This document shows, one piece after another, positions 1-12,616 of a DNA stretch of 64,000 nt (positions within the stretch are counted from its first letter, which is position 1; every line of letters begins with the position of its first letter). The notes below the pieces were generated by a model, which was not told where the DNA came from, searched no databases, and saw only the letters and a list, made by a program, of their open reading frames with translations. The DNA comes from Zelopaecilomyces penicillatus (Eukaryota > Ascomycota > Sordariomycetes > Hypocreales > Pseudodiploosporaceae): NCBI GenBank assembly GCA_005765155.1, contig VCCP01000005.1, positions 1,612,001 through 1,676,000 of the forward strand, given 5' to 3'. The translations under genes were made by a program, and so were the position numbers.

Positions 1-866
1 CTGTGCCATTGGTCCACAGAGAAGTCGTGTTCTCGAACGCTTCTGCGAGTCTTAAGCCGGAGTAGTACACGTCGCTCGTGGCGGTGTCACACTTGACCAC
101 GGTCGGAGGTTGAGCTGCCATGCTGTACATATTCCCCATTGCTACATACTTGGACCGATACTGCCGCGGCCCATCATGATCTAGCAGTCTGGCTCTCGAC
201 GCAAACGAGAATGCGGCATTCTGTAGCCGTTCATTGAGCTCAAAGACCTCTGTGCCGTAAGTTATGGATGGATACTCGAATGGGTACTCCCTGCCATAGG
301 ATATATATCCCGTGGCCCAATCGGAGGGGAGAGACCGTGGGTCAATTTCGTATTGTAGAGCTACCTGGACGGCATATCTAGCTAGAGCAACGCTGCCGAT
401 GGTTGCGTAGCGGGGATTTACGCCTGCTATGCCAGCAAGGAGGAAATACGTCTTGGAAAGATCAAACTTTGGCGACAGGGCGAGAGCCATCATTGATGCG
501 GCGGAGTTGATTTCTCCCTCGCCCAAGGTAAGCTGGCATATGCTCCCATCCTCGTTACAGAAGATGTTGGGGAAAAGCATGGACAGCCCATGGGTGGTAA
601 TCGCCCGAGAAGTGAGATTTCCAAGACCAGAGCTGGAGAAGCGATCATGCCACACTCTCGCCTCTGGCATCCACTAGCAGAGGTCGAGTTAGATTATGAT
701 AAGTCATCGAATACTTGTGGTTTTAATGACAAAAAAAAAAACACACCATGGAAATGATCATGATCTTGGGCATGATCTTTGGGGCTTGTAACACCGCATT
801 GGCCCAAACTTGAGAAACAGGCGTCACCAGAACCGTGGAAACAAAGGTAAAGTATGAAGTAAGCAT
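1..866 (-). CDS. Purine nucleoside permease (NUP family), 3' end beyond window
   Basis: Two exons on the minus strand: 866..747 and 673..1, with a 73-nt intron (746..674, GTGTGT donor, CTGCTAG acceptor). The protein opens with a hydrophobic signal-like segment (MLTSYFTFVSTVLVTPVS, likely cleaved near VWA-NA at residue 22) and then reads PKIMIISM-WMPEARVWHDRF, the N-terminal block of the fungal NUP family. Downstream come the family's GLGNLT, TTHGLSMLFPNIFC, LTLGEGEINSAASMMAL and FLLAGIAGVNPRYATIGSVALARY blocks. About 264 residues are visible with the frame open to position 1, so the C-terminal part is missing. Family knowledge: Candida NUP transports adenosine and guanosine, but the fold is related to nucleoside phosphorylases and the signal peptide suggests a secreted or vacuolar protein, so transport as such is uncertain. 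The small first exon makes this gene easy to miss. Confidence 0.88.
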
Positions 867-3774
867 CTTGGAACCATGAGAAGATGGCACTCAAAATCTT
901 CTCCTTGCAGAAATGAGGGGGCGGTAGTCGGTTTTATTGGTGACTTGCTGATTACCTGCTGGTAGGCCTCATTCACTGATATCAAGGGACTCGTAAAGAC
1001 AAAAGTCAAGCTCGGGTTCTCTTCCCAACGCACCAACCGTTAACTGCTCTTGCATCTCTAAGAGAGAGACAAGACTTGTCTCTGTCACACATACTACATC
1101 CAAAAGGAATTGGCGAAGCAGAAGAAGCAGCTCCAAAGTTTGCGTGATTGCTCTCCTTGAACCAAGGAGCTGGTCCCGGAACGGAAGCGGGAAAAGGGGA
1201 TAGGAGCATTGGGTTTGGAGGGCTTAGACCCAGTCCACGTTGAGTATGGTTCAACAATCACAGGCAGTCATTTGCTCCAGCACAGAGAAGAGCAATATGT
1301 CAAGACAAAAGAAACACAAGGTTTTCAATATGTGGTCGGTCTGGGGTAGTTAAGCTTGAGTCGCTACAGGTGTCTGCTCGTCAGCAACGAACCAATGTTG
1401 AGAGCCAACAGACGAGTGGGCACTGAAACGTGGGATCTGAGACGAGCTGCACACTCGCATAATGGTCGGATCGAGCTGTGGCATGCCTCTGACACGCAAA
1501 GGCGGAGAAAGAATGGATCGTATCCCTCTTCGATCCCCCTCTCTACGCGAGCCTTGTGCAACAGTGTATCATGTCGCCAGCAAACACCATCAAGTCCGTC
1601 AAGCCTTTCGCGTGTGGGCTGCCGTTGCCTACGGAGAGGGAGCCCATGCACGATCCAAAAGAAGACATAATATTTCGCAAATCAAATATCAATTCGTAGT
1701 GACTAGATTTATTTGTCCGAATCGTGCGACTTCAGAAGAGTCTCGATTTCGGTGCCGCATCTGGCAGAGTGCAGTTCTCGGAAAGATTGCAGACGTCCAG
1801 CGCGACGGCACAGACAGCACACCTAATTGGCCAGCGATAGCGAGGCCGCCAATGCTGCCAAGCAGCTCATTACCTGCACATTGCTCGCAGTATTACCATA
1901 TCAGCCATCACCGTGTCTTTGGGATGCTGGTAATTAAGGCTATCATGGGCGGGGGAGAAAGGGTTTGGCGAAGGTGACCATCCGTATTGCTAGGCATTCG
2001 TAGGAAGCTCTGTCCAGTAGACTGAGTAAAACAATTAGTATTCTCCTGGCCTAGCACACTGCACAAACAATTAGAATTAGGTTCTCATCTCGGGATCTCA
2101 TCTCCATCCTTCCAGTGCTAGGGTGGCGAGAGGTGATGATGCTTTGCTTCCCAATCAAGTGCGGCTTCTTGGCGGGCGCAAGAGAAACCTGGACGCAATA
2201 CCCTACAGGCACAGGGGATGCCTTATGTAATTAGCGCCTTGGCAGAGGCTCCTTGGCCGGCAAGCCGGCTAACTAGCGCGCCTCAGTCTGGGCACTCGCT
2301 AATAGTGGACATTTGCAGGGCATTACCATGGGTAGACGGCAATGACGGACAATTACACACCTGTATAGAGGGCGAAGATGGTCAAGTCGTTGACAAAAGG
2401 AAGGAACCAACGGACTGGACCTCGCCGCCGGCCTTAGGCACCAGCAAATAGTGGTGATGGTGATGATGACAGTAAATCGCCAAGTCTCTTGTCCACAAAG
2501 CCACAGGTCGCTTATCCGTACAAGACAAGGCTCATTCGTGGGCAGGTGTAAATAAACGGAGAGCAACGATGACGCACATCCGCTCCGATTAACGACTTAC
2601 CTAGCAACGGCACTGTTTAAGCCTTAGACCACGGAGGGCAATAGCTGTCCTTGCAAAGTGGGCGACGGTTTTGGCTGCAGACAAAAGCTACCTTTTACAA
2701 TCACTTTTCGAACTCACACAGAGGAAATCAAAGAGAAGAAACCGAAGACAAGGCCAACAGCTTTACGTCATTGCACTCACTGTTGCCAACCAGTAGACTG
2801 ATCATATTCGGTCTCCTCCGGTTAGTGGACTACTCCGATGGCGCGGGCGCCAGCCCAGCCACCATCCGGCTCTCATAGCGCCTCTGCCGCTCTTCCAGCG
2901 GTTCCTCCCTCTTGCAAGATAGAAAGGCAAGACGTCGAGCGGATAATTGCGCAATTGGGTTCGCAGGGCTGCAGCCAAACCGGTGTCTCGCCGTTGTACA
3001 GACAGTATTTAAGAAATCAAGCATTCGCTACAATGATCAAGGAAAACGGCGTCTCCGGCGTATCCACCACACCCCAAATGCATGGCATTCGTGCTCTGTG
3101 TAGGAGTTTTGAGCTTGTGTGCAGGCCGCTCGTGGGTGCCAAGAGCTTCATGTCTATCAATTGTAGCCGCTTCAGACAACAAAGAGGGCAATCGTACGGG
3201 TAATGAACAGTCCGTCCTAACACACAGAAGTGGATTGTCAGTTGCCAAGAACCAGTTACAAAGTCTGCCAAAAGTGAGACCTCGAGGATCCGCCGGCAGA
3301 ACATGTTTATTGGGCGGCCTTCCCATTGTATTTCCTGGGGTTCAGTCCGTTCGGATGTGGGAATGGGCTTGCCAAGCTGCCAAGGCTGAGCAACGAAGAC
3401 GAAGTGGACCGCTGTGACCCAACGACGCCAGCGGCACAACGTCGACACTCCCTTTTGCTCGCTCCACCGAATCCACCACTCTGTCTGGCTGGGCCAGTGA
3501 CGTTTGTGGGCAGCCAGCAGTAGTGGACGTTGTCCCCATGCTTAATTGCGGCTTGGTGGATTAAGCTGTTTCCTATGCTTGGGAGAGTCCTGATTCTCCG
3601 GTGCTGCCCCAGCTGAGTCCGAATTCCGTCCGGGGCGTATCTTTTATTACTGATCGTCTCCCATCTGGATCTGACATCGTTATCCTTCCGATTTTGCGCG
3701 CCCGAAGGTTTTATCATACAAACACTCTTATTCTAGCGCTTTCAACTACTTCCATTGCAAAAACAACCTCCTCT
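867..3774. other. Divergent intergenic region, about 2.9 kb
   Basis: This lies between the permease start (minus) and the Ca2+-ATPase start (plus) and should hold both promoters. Open frames of up to 171 codons occur on both strands, but none has a recognisable domain, hydrophobic pattern or splice-supported extension. I see no RNA gene or mobile element. Confidence 0.6.
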
Positions 3775-6700
3775 ATGAACGAAATCACACCTGTTGAACC
3801 GGTTCGGGATGATCATGTGCGCGGTAGCGAAGAAATGAAGGCGGTCGTCCACGACGTTCGCGACGATGCCCAGTTACCATCCAATAATTTCGCCTTCACA
3901 CCATCGCAATTGCACAAGCTTCTCACACATAGGACTCTCGCCGCTCTCGATGTGTTTGGGGGACTTCGCGGCCTTGCCGCCGGTCTCCGTACAGACATTG
4001 CAGCAGGCCTCAGTATCGACGAAACCAGTCTCGATGGCACCGTTGCCTTTGACGAGGCTGTTGCTGCTGGTCAAGAGAACCGAACACCAGAGCTACAGCC
4101 TGTCGAGCCACCGCCCTCTCGCCCCGGCCGAGCATTTCCCTTAGGCGAGGAGCCAGATGCACATTTTGTCGATCGCACGCGCATTTTTGGTGCCAATCGT
4201 CTTCCAAGGCGGAAGCAGAAATCCTTCTTCAGACTCATGTGGATTGCTTTCAACGACAAGCTTCTGATTCTGCTTACGATTTCTGCATTCATTTCCCTCG
4301 CCATTGGAATTTACCAGTCTGTCAGCGCTACTGAGACCAACTCAAACATTGAATGGGTCGATGGCCTTACAGTTGTCGCTGCTATTCTCGTTATTATATT
4401 TGCAAGCGCTGCCACTGATTGGCAAAAAAACCATAAATTCGAGAAGCTCAACCAACGGAAACAGCAGCGAGATGTCACCGTAGTTCGTTCTGGTCGGGCT
4501 CAACAAGTTTCCATATATGATGTTATGGTGGGGGATATTATGCACATCGAGGCTGGAGAGGTGGTGGCTTGCGATGGTATTCTAATCAAGGCATCTGGGC
4601 TATATATCGACGAGTCATCCATATCCGGAGAAACTGAACTGGTTCACAAAACTGTTCAAGACGATCACAATACCTCACATGCCGTCCATGCAGACCCTTT
4701 CATCATGGGTGGAACGACAGTATGTCGTGGCGTGGGCAGATATCTAATCATCTCAGTCGGCCAAAACTCAACGTATGGGAGAACACTCATGTCTCTGAGG
4801 GAGGACGTCGAAGTGACTCCTCTTCAGGCCAAGTTAGGCCGGCTAGGGAAACAACTCATCATGATTGGTGGCACTGCTGGTGCTGTCTATTTCTGTATCC
4901 TCTTTATTCGTTTCCTCGTTCGCCTCAACGGAGTTGATCACAAAGGACCATCACAAAAAGCCGAAGCGTTTCTACACATCCTCATTCTAGCCATCACTGT
5001 TGTTGTCATCACTGTGCCCGAGGGCTTGGCGCTAAACGTTACTATCGCTCTGGCATTTGCTACAAAGAGAATGCTTAAGGATAACAATTTGGTCCGCCTC
5101 ATTCGCTCCGTCGAGATCATGGGTAATGCTACCTGCGTGTGCTCTGACAAGACCGGTACCCTCACACTGAATCAAATGACTGTTGTTGCCGGTCGAATCG
5201 GCATTGATAGTAAATTCGATGATATTGAGGCTGCAGTAGGGGTACCTGGTGTACCGGGCAGTCTTACATCCAACACTGCTGTAGTCAAAGGAGACACTTC
5301 ACGTCATTTGATTTCGACCTTTTCGTCAGAACTAAAGGATTTAATTAAGGATAGCATCGCCCTTAATTCGACTGCCTTTGAAAAGGATGATACTCCGATA
5401 TCAGAATACATTGGATCGAGCACTGAAACCGCTCTGTTAAAGTTTGCACGAGATCGTTTCACTATGCGCTCATTGAGAGAAGAAAGAGTTAATTCCCCCA
5501 TCGTTACTATGCTTCCTTTTGACTCGTCCCGCAAATGGATGGCCGTACTTATCAAGCTCCGAAATGGAAGATATCGACTCTTAGTCAAAGGGGCTGCCGA
5601 GGTGGTGTTTGAATATTGTGCCTACACCGTTTCCGACCCTACTTACCAATTGACCTTTGGTCGAATATCAGAAAGTGACAGGGTGGATTTCCGAAACACT
5701 ATCCATGAGTATGCCAACAAGATGCTTCGGCCTGTAGCCATCGCCTTCAGAGACTTTGATGAGAGAGAGGTTTTCGAGAGTCCTGATGATGATCCAGCCA
5801 CAATTAACTTGGAGTGGCTGGCTTCTGGCATGATATTTATAGGATGTTTTGGTATCCGAGATCCTCTACGGCCTGAAGTCGTCGAATCTGTGCGAAAATG
5901 CCAAGAAGCAGGTGTCTTTGTACGTATGGTCACTGGAGACAATTTTGATACTGCGAAAGCAATTGCCACCGAGTGTGGCATTTTCACTGCGGGGGGTATT
6001 GCTATGGATGGACCGACATTTAGAAAGCTATCATCAGATCAGCTAGATTCAGTTATACCCCGATTGCAGGTTCTGGCAAGATCTAGCCCTGAAGACAAGC
6101 TGTTACTTGTGACCCGCTTGAGAGAAATGAATGAAACAGTGGCGGTCACTGGTGATGGCACCAACGATGCGCTTGCCCTAAAGGCGGCTGATGTTGGGTT
6201 CGCTATGGGCATACAGGGAACTGAGGTTGCCAAGGAGGCTGCTTCAATTATTCTCCTCGATGATAACTTTGCCTCTATTGTCAAGGCTTTGAGCTGGGGC
6301 CGGACTGTCAATGATGCCGTTAAGAAGTTTTGCCAGGTAAGCTCATTCGATTGCAAAATACTGCCAACTTCCCAATTATTGTGATGCAATCAAAGCTTAC
6401 AAATCACCCCTTCTCTTAGTTTCAATTCACAATCAATATCACGGCTGGCATTGCTACTGTCGTCTCCGAGCTTGTTGGGGACTCCATCTTTACGGTTGTA
6501 CAGCTGCTTTGGATCAACCTGATTATGGATATTTTTGCCTCCTTGGGACTTGCGACAGATAAGCCTTCACCCGATTTCCTGAAAAGGAAACCCGAACCAC
6601 GTAATGCTCCCATCGTTAGTATTACCATGTGGAAGATGATCCTGGGCCAGGCGGTCTATCAACTGCTTGTTGTGTTTTTAGTTCATTACGTCGGGTGGGA

Positions 6701-7646
6701 TCTATTCAATCCGGGCACAGATGCTGAGATTGAAAGGTTGCAAACGCTTGTCTTCAACATATACGTATGGATGCAGTTCTTCAATCAACATAACTGCCGC
6801 AGGGTGGACAACAAACTTGATATTTGGTATCAAGGTGTGCTAACCAATCCTTGGTTCATCGGGGTACAGTGCATCACCATTGTTGGACAGTTCGTCATCA
6901 TCTTCAAAGGGGGGGAGGCATTCGATACAGAGCCGCTGACGGGAGCTCAATGGGGATGGAGCATGCTCTTTGGTATTCTTACAATTCCTCTTGGAGCTCT
7001 GATCCGACATGTGCCTGATGTATATGTGGAAAGGTTATTCGAGATTGTCGGGAAAGGAATACGCTCCGCAACAAGTCCATTCCGCCGATGTTTTGCAAAA
7101 CTGCCTTTCAAAAACAGACACAAGTTGAAAGATAACCCTCAGGATCTGGGTGCTGTGGAAAGCCTAGTTATTCGAACTGGGAGGACTATGCTTCAGCCTA
7201 TGGTTCTTCATCCTTTAAATTCCCCTCTGGGGCATGATGATCGAAGCAATCAGATTCCAGGAGAGCAGCAAAACTCTTTCATTGAAGCATCCAGAAGCCG
7301 TGCTCAGGAGACCGAAAAACCGGACACTTATCTTGATCTGCAAGGAATGATCGAGGCCGCCAAGCTCGGAAGAGCCCTGGGTAACGAAATGCTCGAGTTA
7401 CACCCGCGAACATTGAAGAACGACCCTGTCCTAGTGGCGAGGTCCAACTCTAAAGTACCTCCGAGCCAAGACCCGGCAATTCAGAGGTATGTTGTGAGGA
7501 ATGAGGTTGAGCCAGAGCGAAAAAGGGTCCGGAAAACGCCTGCCAGAACAGTGTGGGTAGAGCCCACGAGGCCATCACAGGTGGCGCTGGCGCCAAAGAA
7601 AGGCGGCCTCTCCCTGGAAGGATTTCTAAGGTCGAAGCGACGATGA
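3775..7646 (+). CDS. PMC1: P-type Ca2+-transporting ATPase, PMC1/PMCA class (P2B)
   Basis: Two exons, 3775..6336 and 6420..7646, with an 83-nt phase-0 intron (GTAAGC...TTAG); 1262 residues. The ATG at 3775 is used because the upstream in-frame extension has no ATG. The order is that of a P2B pump: an N-terminal segment with a GLRTDIAAGLSIDE block, TM1-2, actuator domain with SGETE (284-288), TM3-4 with PEGLAL, the phosphorylation motif DKTGTLT (Asp458), the nucleotide domain with KGAAE, MVTGDN, the hinge GDGTND (793-798), then the C-terminal TM bundle encoded mainly by exon 2. A basic C-terminal tail of roughly 200 residues follows. It should move Ca2+ out of the cytosol, into the vacuole as yeast Pmc1 does or across the plasma membrane as Neurospora NCA-2 does; the sequence does not settle which. 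It is tail to tail with the ABC transporter. Confidence 0.95.
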
Positions 7647-8245
7647 TTTTTGCGTTTCCATGTTTTAATTTTTTACTCTACGAATCCTTTCGTCTTTTTT
7701 GTATTTGTGTATAGACATTTTTGCAAGAGCGGAGAATCTCTTGATTTTCTTTCTTCATTTTCTTTCTACCAGGAGACTTCTTACTATAGTAGGATCAATG
7801 AATCGAACAAGATGGAATTCGTTGTTGGCGGGACAATAACGCCAATCTTGGCGAGGTTTTGAGATTGTATTTCAAGATATGTTTTTATTTTATTTATGAT
7901 GGCATGACCTGCAGGACAGATAGAGATATACACTGAAACATACTGTCTAATCTAAGATATATATATCACTTTATTCCATTCATTTTGCTTCTCAAGACAT
8001 ATATTTCATTAAGTGACATCCTAGGGGATGGCCAAGTATCGTCAATAGTTGAATTAGTTATCAACGCCACTACTAGTTATCAAAATATGTACAAGGGTGT
8101 AGGTGTAGATACATGCTTTCCTCCTGATTATCCACACCAAAGATTGGAACCCTCATGTCGGGCGATGTTCCTATATATCAGAGAATATGGCTTCCATAGA
8201 CAGAATCATAATAAATGCAAAAATACACGGGTTGAGAGATGTATA
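7647..8245. other. Convergent 3' intergenic spacer
   Basis: AT-rich spacer of about 600 nt between the stop codons of the Ca2+-ATPase and the ABC transporter. It should contain both 3' UTRs and polyadenylation signals. No gene seen. Confidence 0.6.
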
Positions 8246-11200
8246 TCACATCATGTCACCCTCTTGAGAACCCCACTGCTCCCTAGCAACCAAATCTCGA
8301 AACGGACCCCCTGCCTGCAAGAGATCCTGATAACTTCCCTCGTCGACCTTGATGCCCCCGTCTAACATGACAATATTATCCGCCACCTGCATCATATCGC
8401 GACTGTGGGTGACCATCACAATCGCCATGTGTGCTCCCCTATCATGTTTGCGGTTAGACTCTTGCACCAGTTTACGTATCGTCCGGCGGATGATGCTGGC
8501 GCACTCCGCATCAAGAGCGCTCGTGGGCTCGTCTAAGATGAGAAGCTGTGGGTGACGGACGAGGGCGCGGGCGATGCTGAGGCGCTGGGCTTGGCCTCCG
8601 GAGAGGGTGAGGCCGCCGTCGCCAAGGGGGGTGCCGTATCCTTCGGATAGGGAGGTGATGAATTCATGTAAACCGGCGTCTTTGGCGGCTTGTTCGACGT
8701 TGAGGATGTTGCGGTGCTCGGAGTGTGCTGGGAGGCCGTAAACGATGTTTTCGTAGATTGTTGTGGGGAAAAGGAATGGGGTTTGGGGGACGTAAGCCAT
8801 CATGGATCTTGAGTGTTGCATGTCAAGGCTACAAGAAGAGAAGCCGTCAAAAGATAGAGAGTCTGTGGTCCCAGACGGTGCGTATAAGCCAAGAAGCAAG
8901 TTCAGGAGTGTCGACTTCCCACAGCCAGAGGAACCAACAATGGCGGTGCAGGTCCCGCGCCGAATCTCAAAAGAAACGCCTCGCAATACCTGATGCCCAA
9001 TTCCATGTCGGGAATATGAAAACGTCAAGTCTCTGACCCGCACGGGCAGAAGCTCCGACACTTTGTTCAATTTGTTCGCACCATCTGAACCAAAACTAGA
9101 ACCTGAAGGTTCCAGGGGTAAATTCGCATAAGCTAGCATCTTTGTTGCTGTGGCCTGGGCCATTGTCAGCTGAGGCATGTTGCTAAGCATATCGGTTGCG
9201 TTACCGACGCTGAAAAGAAGCAAGTTGACCACTTGTAAAACCTCTATCGTGTTGATATGTTTGTTCTTAACCATTAAGATAGTTGCGTAGTAGAAAACAA
9301 GTGCTGTCAGGGGGTAGCACATGGATTGATAGAGCCCAAACAACCCGCTTGTGTAGATAGCTCTCCGCCAACCCAACACTAAAGTCTGCGAGACAGACTC
9401 TCGAAACTTGTCACCAAAGAACTTTTCGAGTGTGAAACACCGAACAACTCGGATATTGACAAGTGCTTCGGTTAGAATTGCGCTGGTTTCCTCTGCGCCG
9501 GAGTTGCATCGCGATTCCCACTTGCTGCTGAGCATGGTGTAGGCCTTAACCGAGCCGATGATGATCGGTAGCGGCGCTAAAGCGACCATGGTCAGTCTCC
9601 AAGAGATTGTCATGGCCCAGATTAGCGAGATGGCGATCATGGTGGAAACAGTGGTGATGATGGGGACAAACAGCGCGACAATGTTGCGCATTTCCTCGGC
9701 GTTTCTGTCGAGACATTCGTTGATACGGTTGGGCGAGTTTTTCTCTTTGTTGAACCAGGATCGCGGCTGTTTGAGAATCCTTTTGAGAGCTTCGCTTCGA
9801 AGCTCGTTCACCCAAGACTGGCCTACTCGGTTCATCATGTAGTATCCTGCAGCAGTAGTAAGTCCATCGCCGACAGCAAGGATAATAAGTGAGATAGCCC
9901 AGGTTTTTCCTTCCACAGCTTTATCACCAGAAGACCACATCACACCAAAAAGCTTTGCAAGACAGTAAGAGAATGCTGGTGTCGAGGCTGCCCCGATAAT
10001 GCACACCAGTATACCTAATATGAGAACCAGTCTATCAGATCCACTTAGAGCCGGCCACACGGTCTTAAGAGTATTTAGCAAGGAGGTGTGGGTTGTTTTG
10101 TTTTCGTTGTTTTCGTTGCATTCTTTAACTTTGACTCTCTCGTCTGATGTGTGTTGATTTGCAGAATATTGTGAACGTAAGGTAGAGATATTATCTCGGC
10201 GATCGACAGCCCCAAATATGAATGCGGATTCTCTTTCAGAAGGCTTTGAAGTACAACTCATTCCGCCCAGCTCATAGGTCTCACAGTTTCGTGAAGAGGT
10301 GCGATGGCTCTGTTTGTACGATCGTCTATGGGGTGTGGACATGCGCCTCTGGATATTATCGGAAAAGCGGTTATGTTCCCTCGCTGCTTGACCTGACCTA
10401 TAGGAGAACTGTGATGCCCTATCATCAGAATGCTCCATGATCTGGCCCCGCCTCAATTTCAAAGCGCAAGTAGCATTTGCGCCAAGAGCAAACGATCGAC
10501 GTCGACCCAAATTGGATCCGGAAAGACAACTCCCATTGCTCTCCAGCTCACTGATTAAGAATCGAGAGAATCGACTAGGTGTCTCAGTGGTAGTAGTGGT
10601 TGAGGTGGAAGAGCTACTAGAGCTCAAAGGACGAGTAATGGGGATTTCAGGCAACCATGGGTTTGGAAGGTCTTTGGTGCAGCCTATCATCTTGGCGAAC
10701 GGGCCGTTTTGATGTTTTCCCAATTCCCTTTTGAGACCTTGTTGAACCAATGAGGAATCCTCCATGACATAGACCAAGTCATCGTCATGAATCTGATCAA
10801 CGTCGTGTGTAATGATTATCGTGGTTTTGTTCTGCCTCCAGTCTCTGATTGCATCCATCGCCAAATCACGGCTGATATGGTCCATTCCGCTTGTAATCTC
10901 ATCCAGAATCAATACTTGCGGATCTCTGAGACGGGCGCGTGCCAGTGCAAGCTTTTGCATCTGGCCGCCACTCAGATCCTGGCCACCACTTCCAATTTTC
11001 GTGTCCAGTCCGTGTGGAAGATCAGCTAATGTTGACTGCAACAGCGCAAAATCACAAGCGATTATGATGTCTTCCCGGGTCGTCTTATCAGGATTAGAGT
11101 GACCGAGAGAGACATTTCCACCGAAAGTATCATTAAATACGACACTTGATTGCTGGACCAGGGTGATGTTGGCATGAAGCCAGTCTCTGTCAATAGACGT

Positions 11201-12616
11201 CATTGGCTCGCCATCAAACTCAATGATTCCAGTCGTGGGTTGATATAGATTGGCGATGAGGTTTCCAACGGTACTCTTGCCCGAACCACTTCTACCAACA
11301 AGGAATGCCATTTGTCCAGCGGGAAATGTAAAGGACGATTTGTTGAGGACTAGCTTTGTAGGGTCGGTTGGATACGCGAAACTCACCTGTCGATATAAGT
11401 TAGAAACATGACAAAAGTAAAGAAAAGAGTACAGAGCGCTTACATCTGTGAGCTGTAAATCGCCGACATAGAACTCTGGTGTGAGTGATCGTTCGCTCTT
11501 GGAAGTTGCGGTCACATTGGGTTCAGATACTATCGACGACAAAGACATGCCAGCAGACTTGCCCTTGGACAGAATGATCCAATTTGGGAGCAAGGTCTCA
11601 ATACTCTGTATAGCTGTAAGAGTCGCATAGAATGTAGTCAGAATGTTGCCGGGCTCAAGTCCTTGCTCAACGAGCACAATGCCGTACCAAAACGCGGCGA
11701 CAAATATTGAAATCACCCAAAACCCAACGTATCCCATTTGCATGGCATTACAACTGGCCTGCACGAGATATTGACGACCCGCAAAGTTTATAGTATGCTG
11801 GTATTGCCAGAGTTCTCGGTTAAAGCTGTTGTAAACCTTGACGAGATCAATAGCGCTCATAGAGGCGGCTGCGAGCTTGGAAGCCTTTTCCATTGTTTGC
11901 TTTTGGGCGTGGATTGCTGGTTCAAGTCGCTTAGTCGCAAGAGACATGATGAATATGGATACTGGTATGGTAGAGAGAAGAACCAGTGTCAGTTTCCATG
12001 AGTAATAGAAGGCTACCGCGATGGAGGCAATAGATGCGATGGAGTCGCAAACAAGGTGGCCGAGAAGCTGGGAAGTTGCTGCTTGTAGATCTCTTGTCTG
12101 TCTGTGAGGAGTTAGCAAGAAAAATAAAGATAATTCTGGAATTATATTCTCTCAAAGATCATCTTACGTCTCAATTCTGACTAGCAGACTCGAAATGCCT
12201 TGCTCAAGCACATCGAACCAGGCCAACTCCCTCGATAGTAGTGCCTTGAAAATATCTCGGCGCGCTGCATTGGCCTGAAGCTCTCCAAAGATGATCCATA
12301 GACCAAGGAACACGGTATTGGCCAGCCAGTTACCAAGGCCTAACCCTAGAAGCACCGCACACCATTTGGAGATGTCGCTCACAGTTTCGTCACCTACCCG
12401 TTTACCACCACCAAAGTTAGTAACGATGTCGAATACTTGGCCGAGTACGATAGAAAGTGTTGTTTTCAGAGCACCAGAAAGTGCTGATGTGAGAATTGCG
12501 CCAACAAGAATCCCGGAGTGTTTCCATTTCGTAAAGGCAAAGAGGCTTTTCCAAGATGCATTTCCTTGCTCAGCTTCAGCAGAAGCGGCGATGCTCTCGC
12601 CGACGGAAGAAGACAT
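8246..12616 (-). CDS. STE6: Full-length ABCB transporter, STE6-like (a-factor pheromone exporter type)
   Basis: Three exons: 12616..12168, 12101..11444 and 11386..8246, giving 1415 residues in a TMD1-NBD1-linker-TMD2-NBD2 layout. Exon 1 joins exon 2 as RIET-QTRDLQAATSQ, the usual intracellular-loop motif of ABCB exporters. NBD1 has Walker A GRSGSGKST, signature LSGGQMQ, Walker B LILDE and switch His in ITHD. NBD2 has GSSGCGKST, LSGGQAQ, LILDEPTSALD and VTHS, so both ATP sites look intact; the NBD1 D-loop reads SGMD instead of SALD. A long Ser/Thr/Arg-rich linker follows NBD1, as in the Ste6 group. Ste6 exports farnesylated a-factor; assignment to this subgroup rather than a general multidrug ABCB is by overall resemblance. 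The second intron (11443..11387) is 57 nt, in frame and stop-free. Confidence 0.85.

Noticed and set aside
1462..1977. 171-codon plus-strand open frame upstream of the Ca2+-ATPase
   Set aside because: Overlaps other frames of similar length on both strands, has no domain or hydrophobic pattern, and lies in a divergent promoter region.
3601..3774. 58-codon N-terminal extension of the Ca2+-ATPase frame
   Set aside because: No ATG in the extension; the first ATG in frame is at 3775 and fits the family N-terminus.
8246..12616. Idea that the Ca2+-ATPase and STE6-like gene form a pheromone-response cluster
   Set aside because: They are merely convergent neighbours; no pheromone precursor, receptor or processing enzyme lies nearby.
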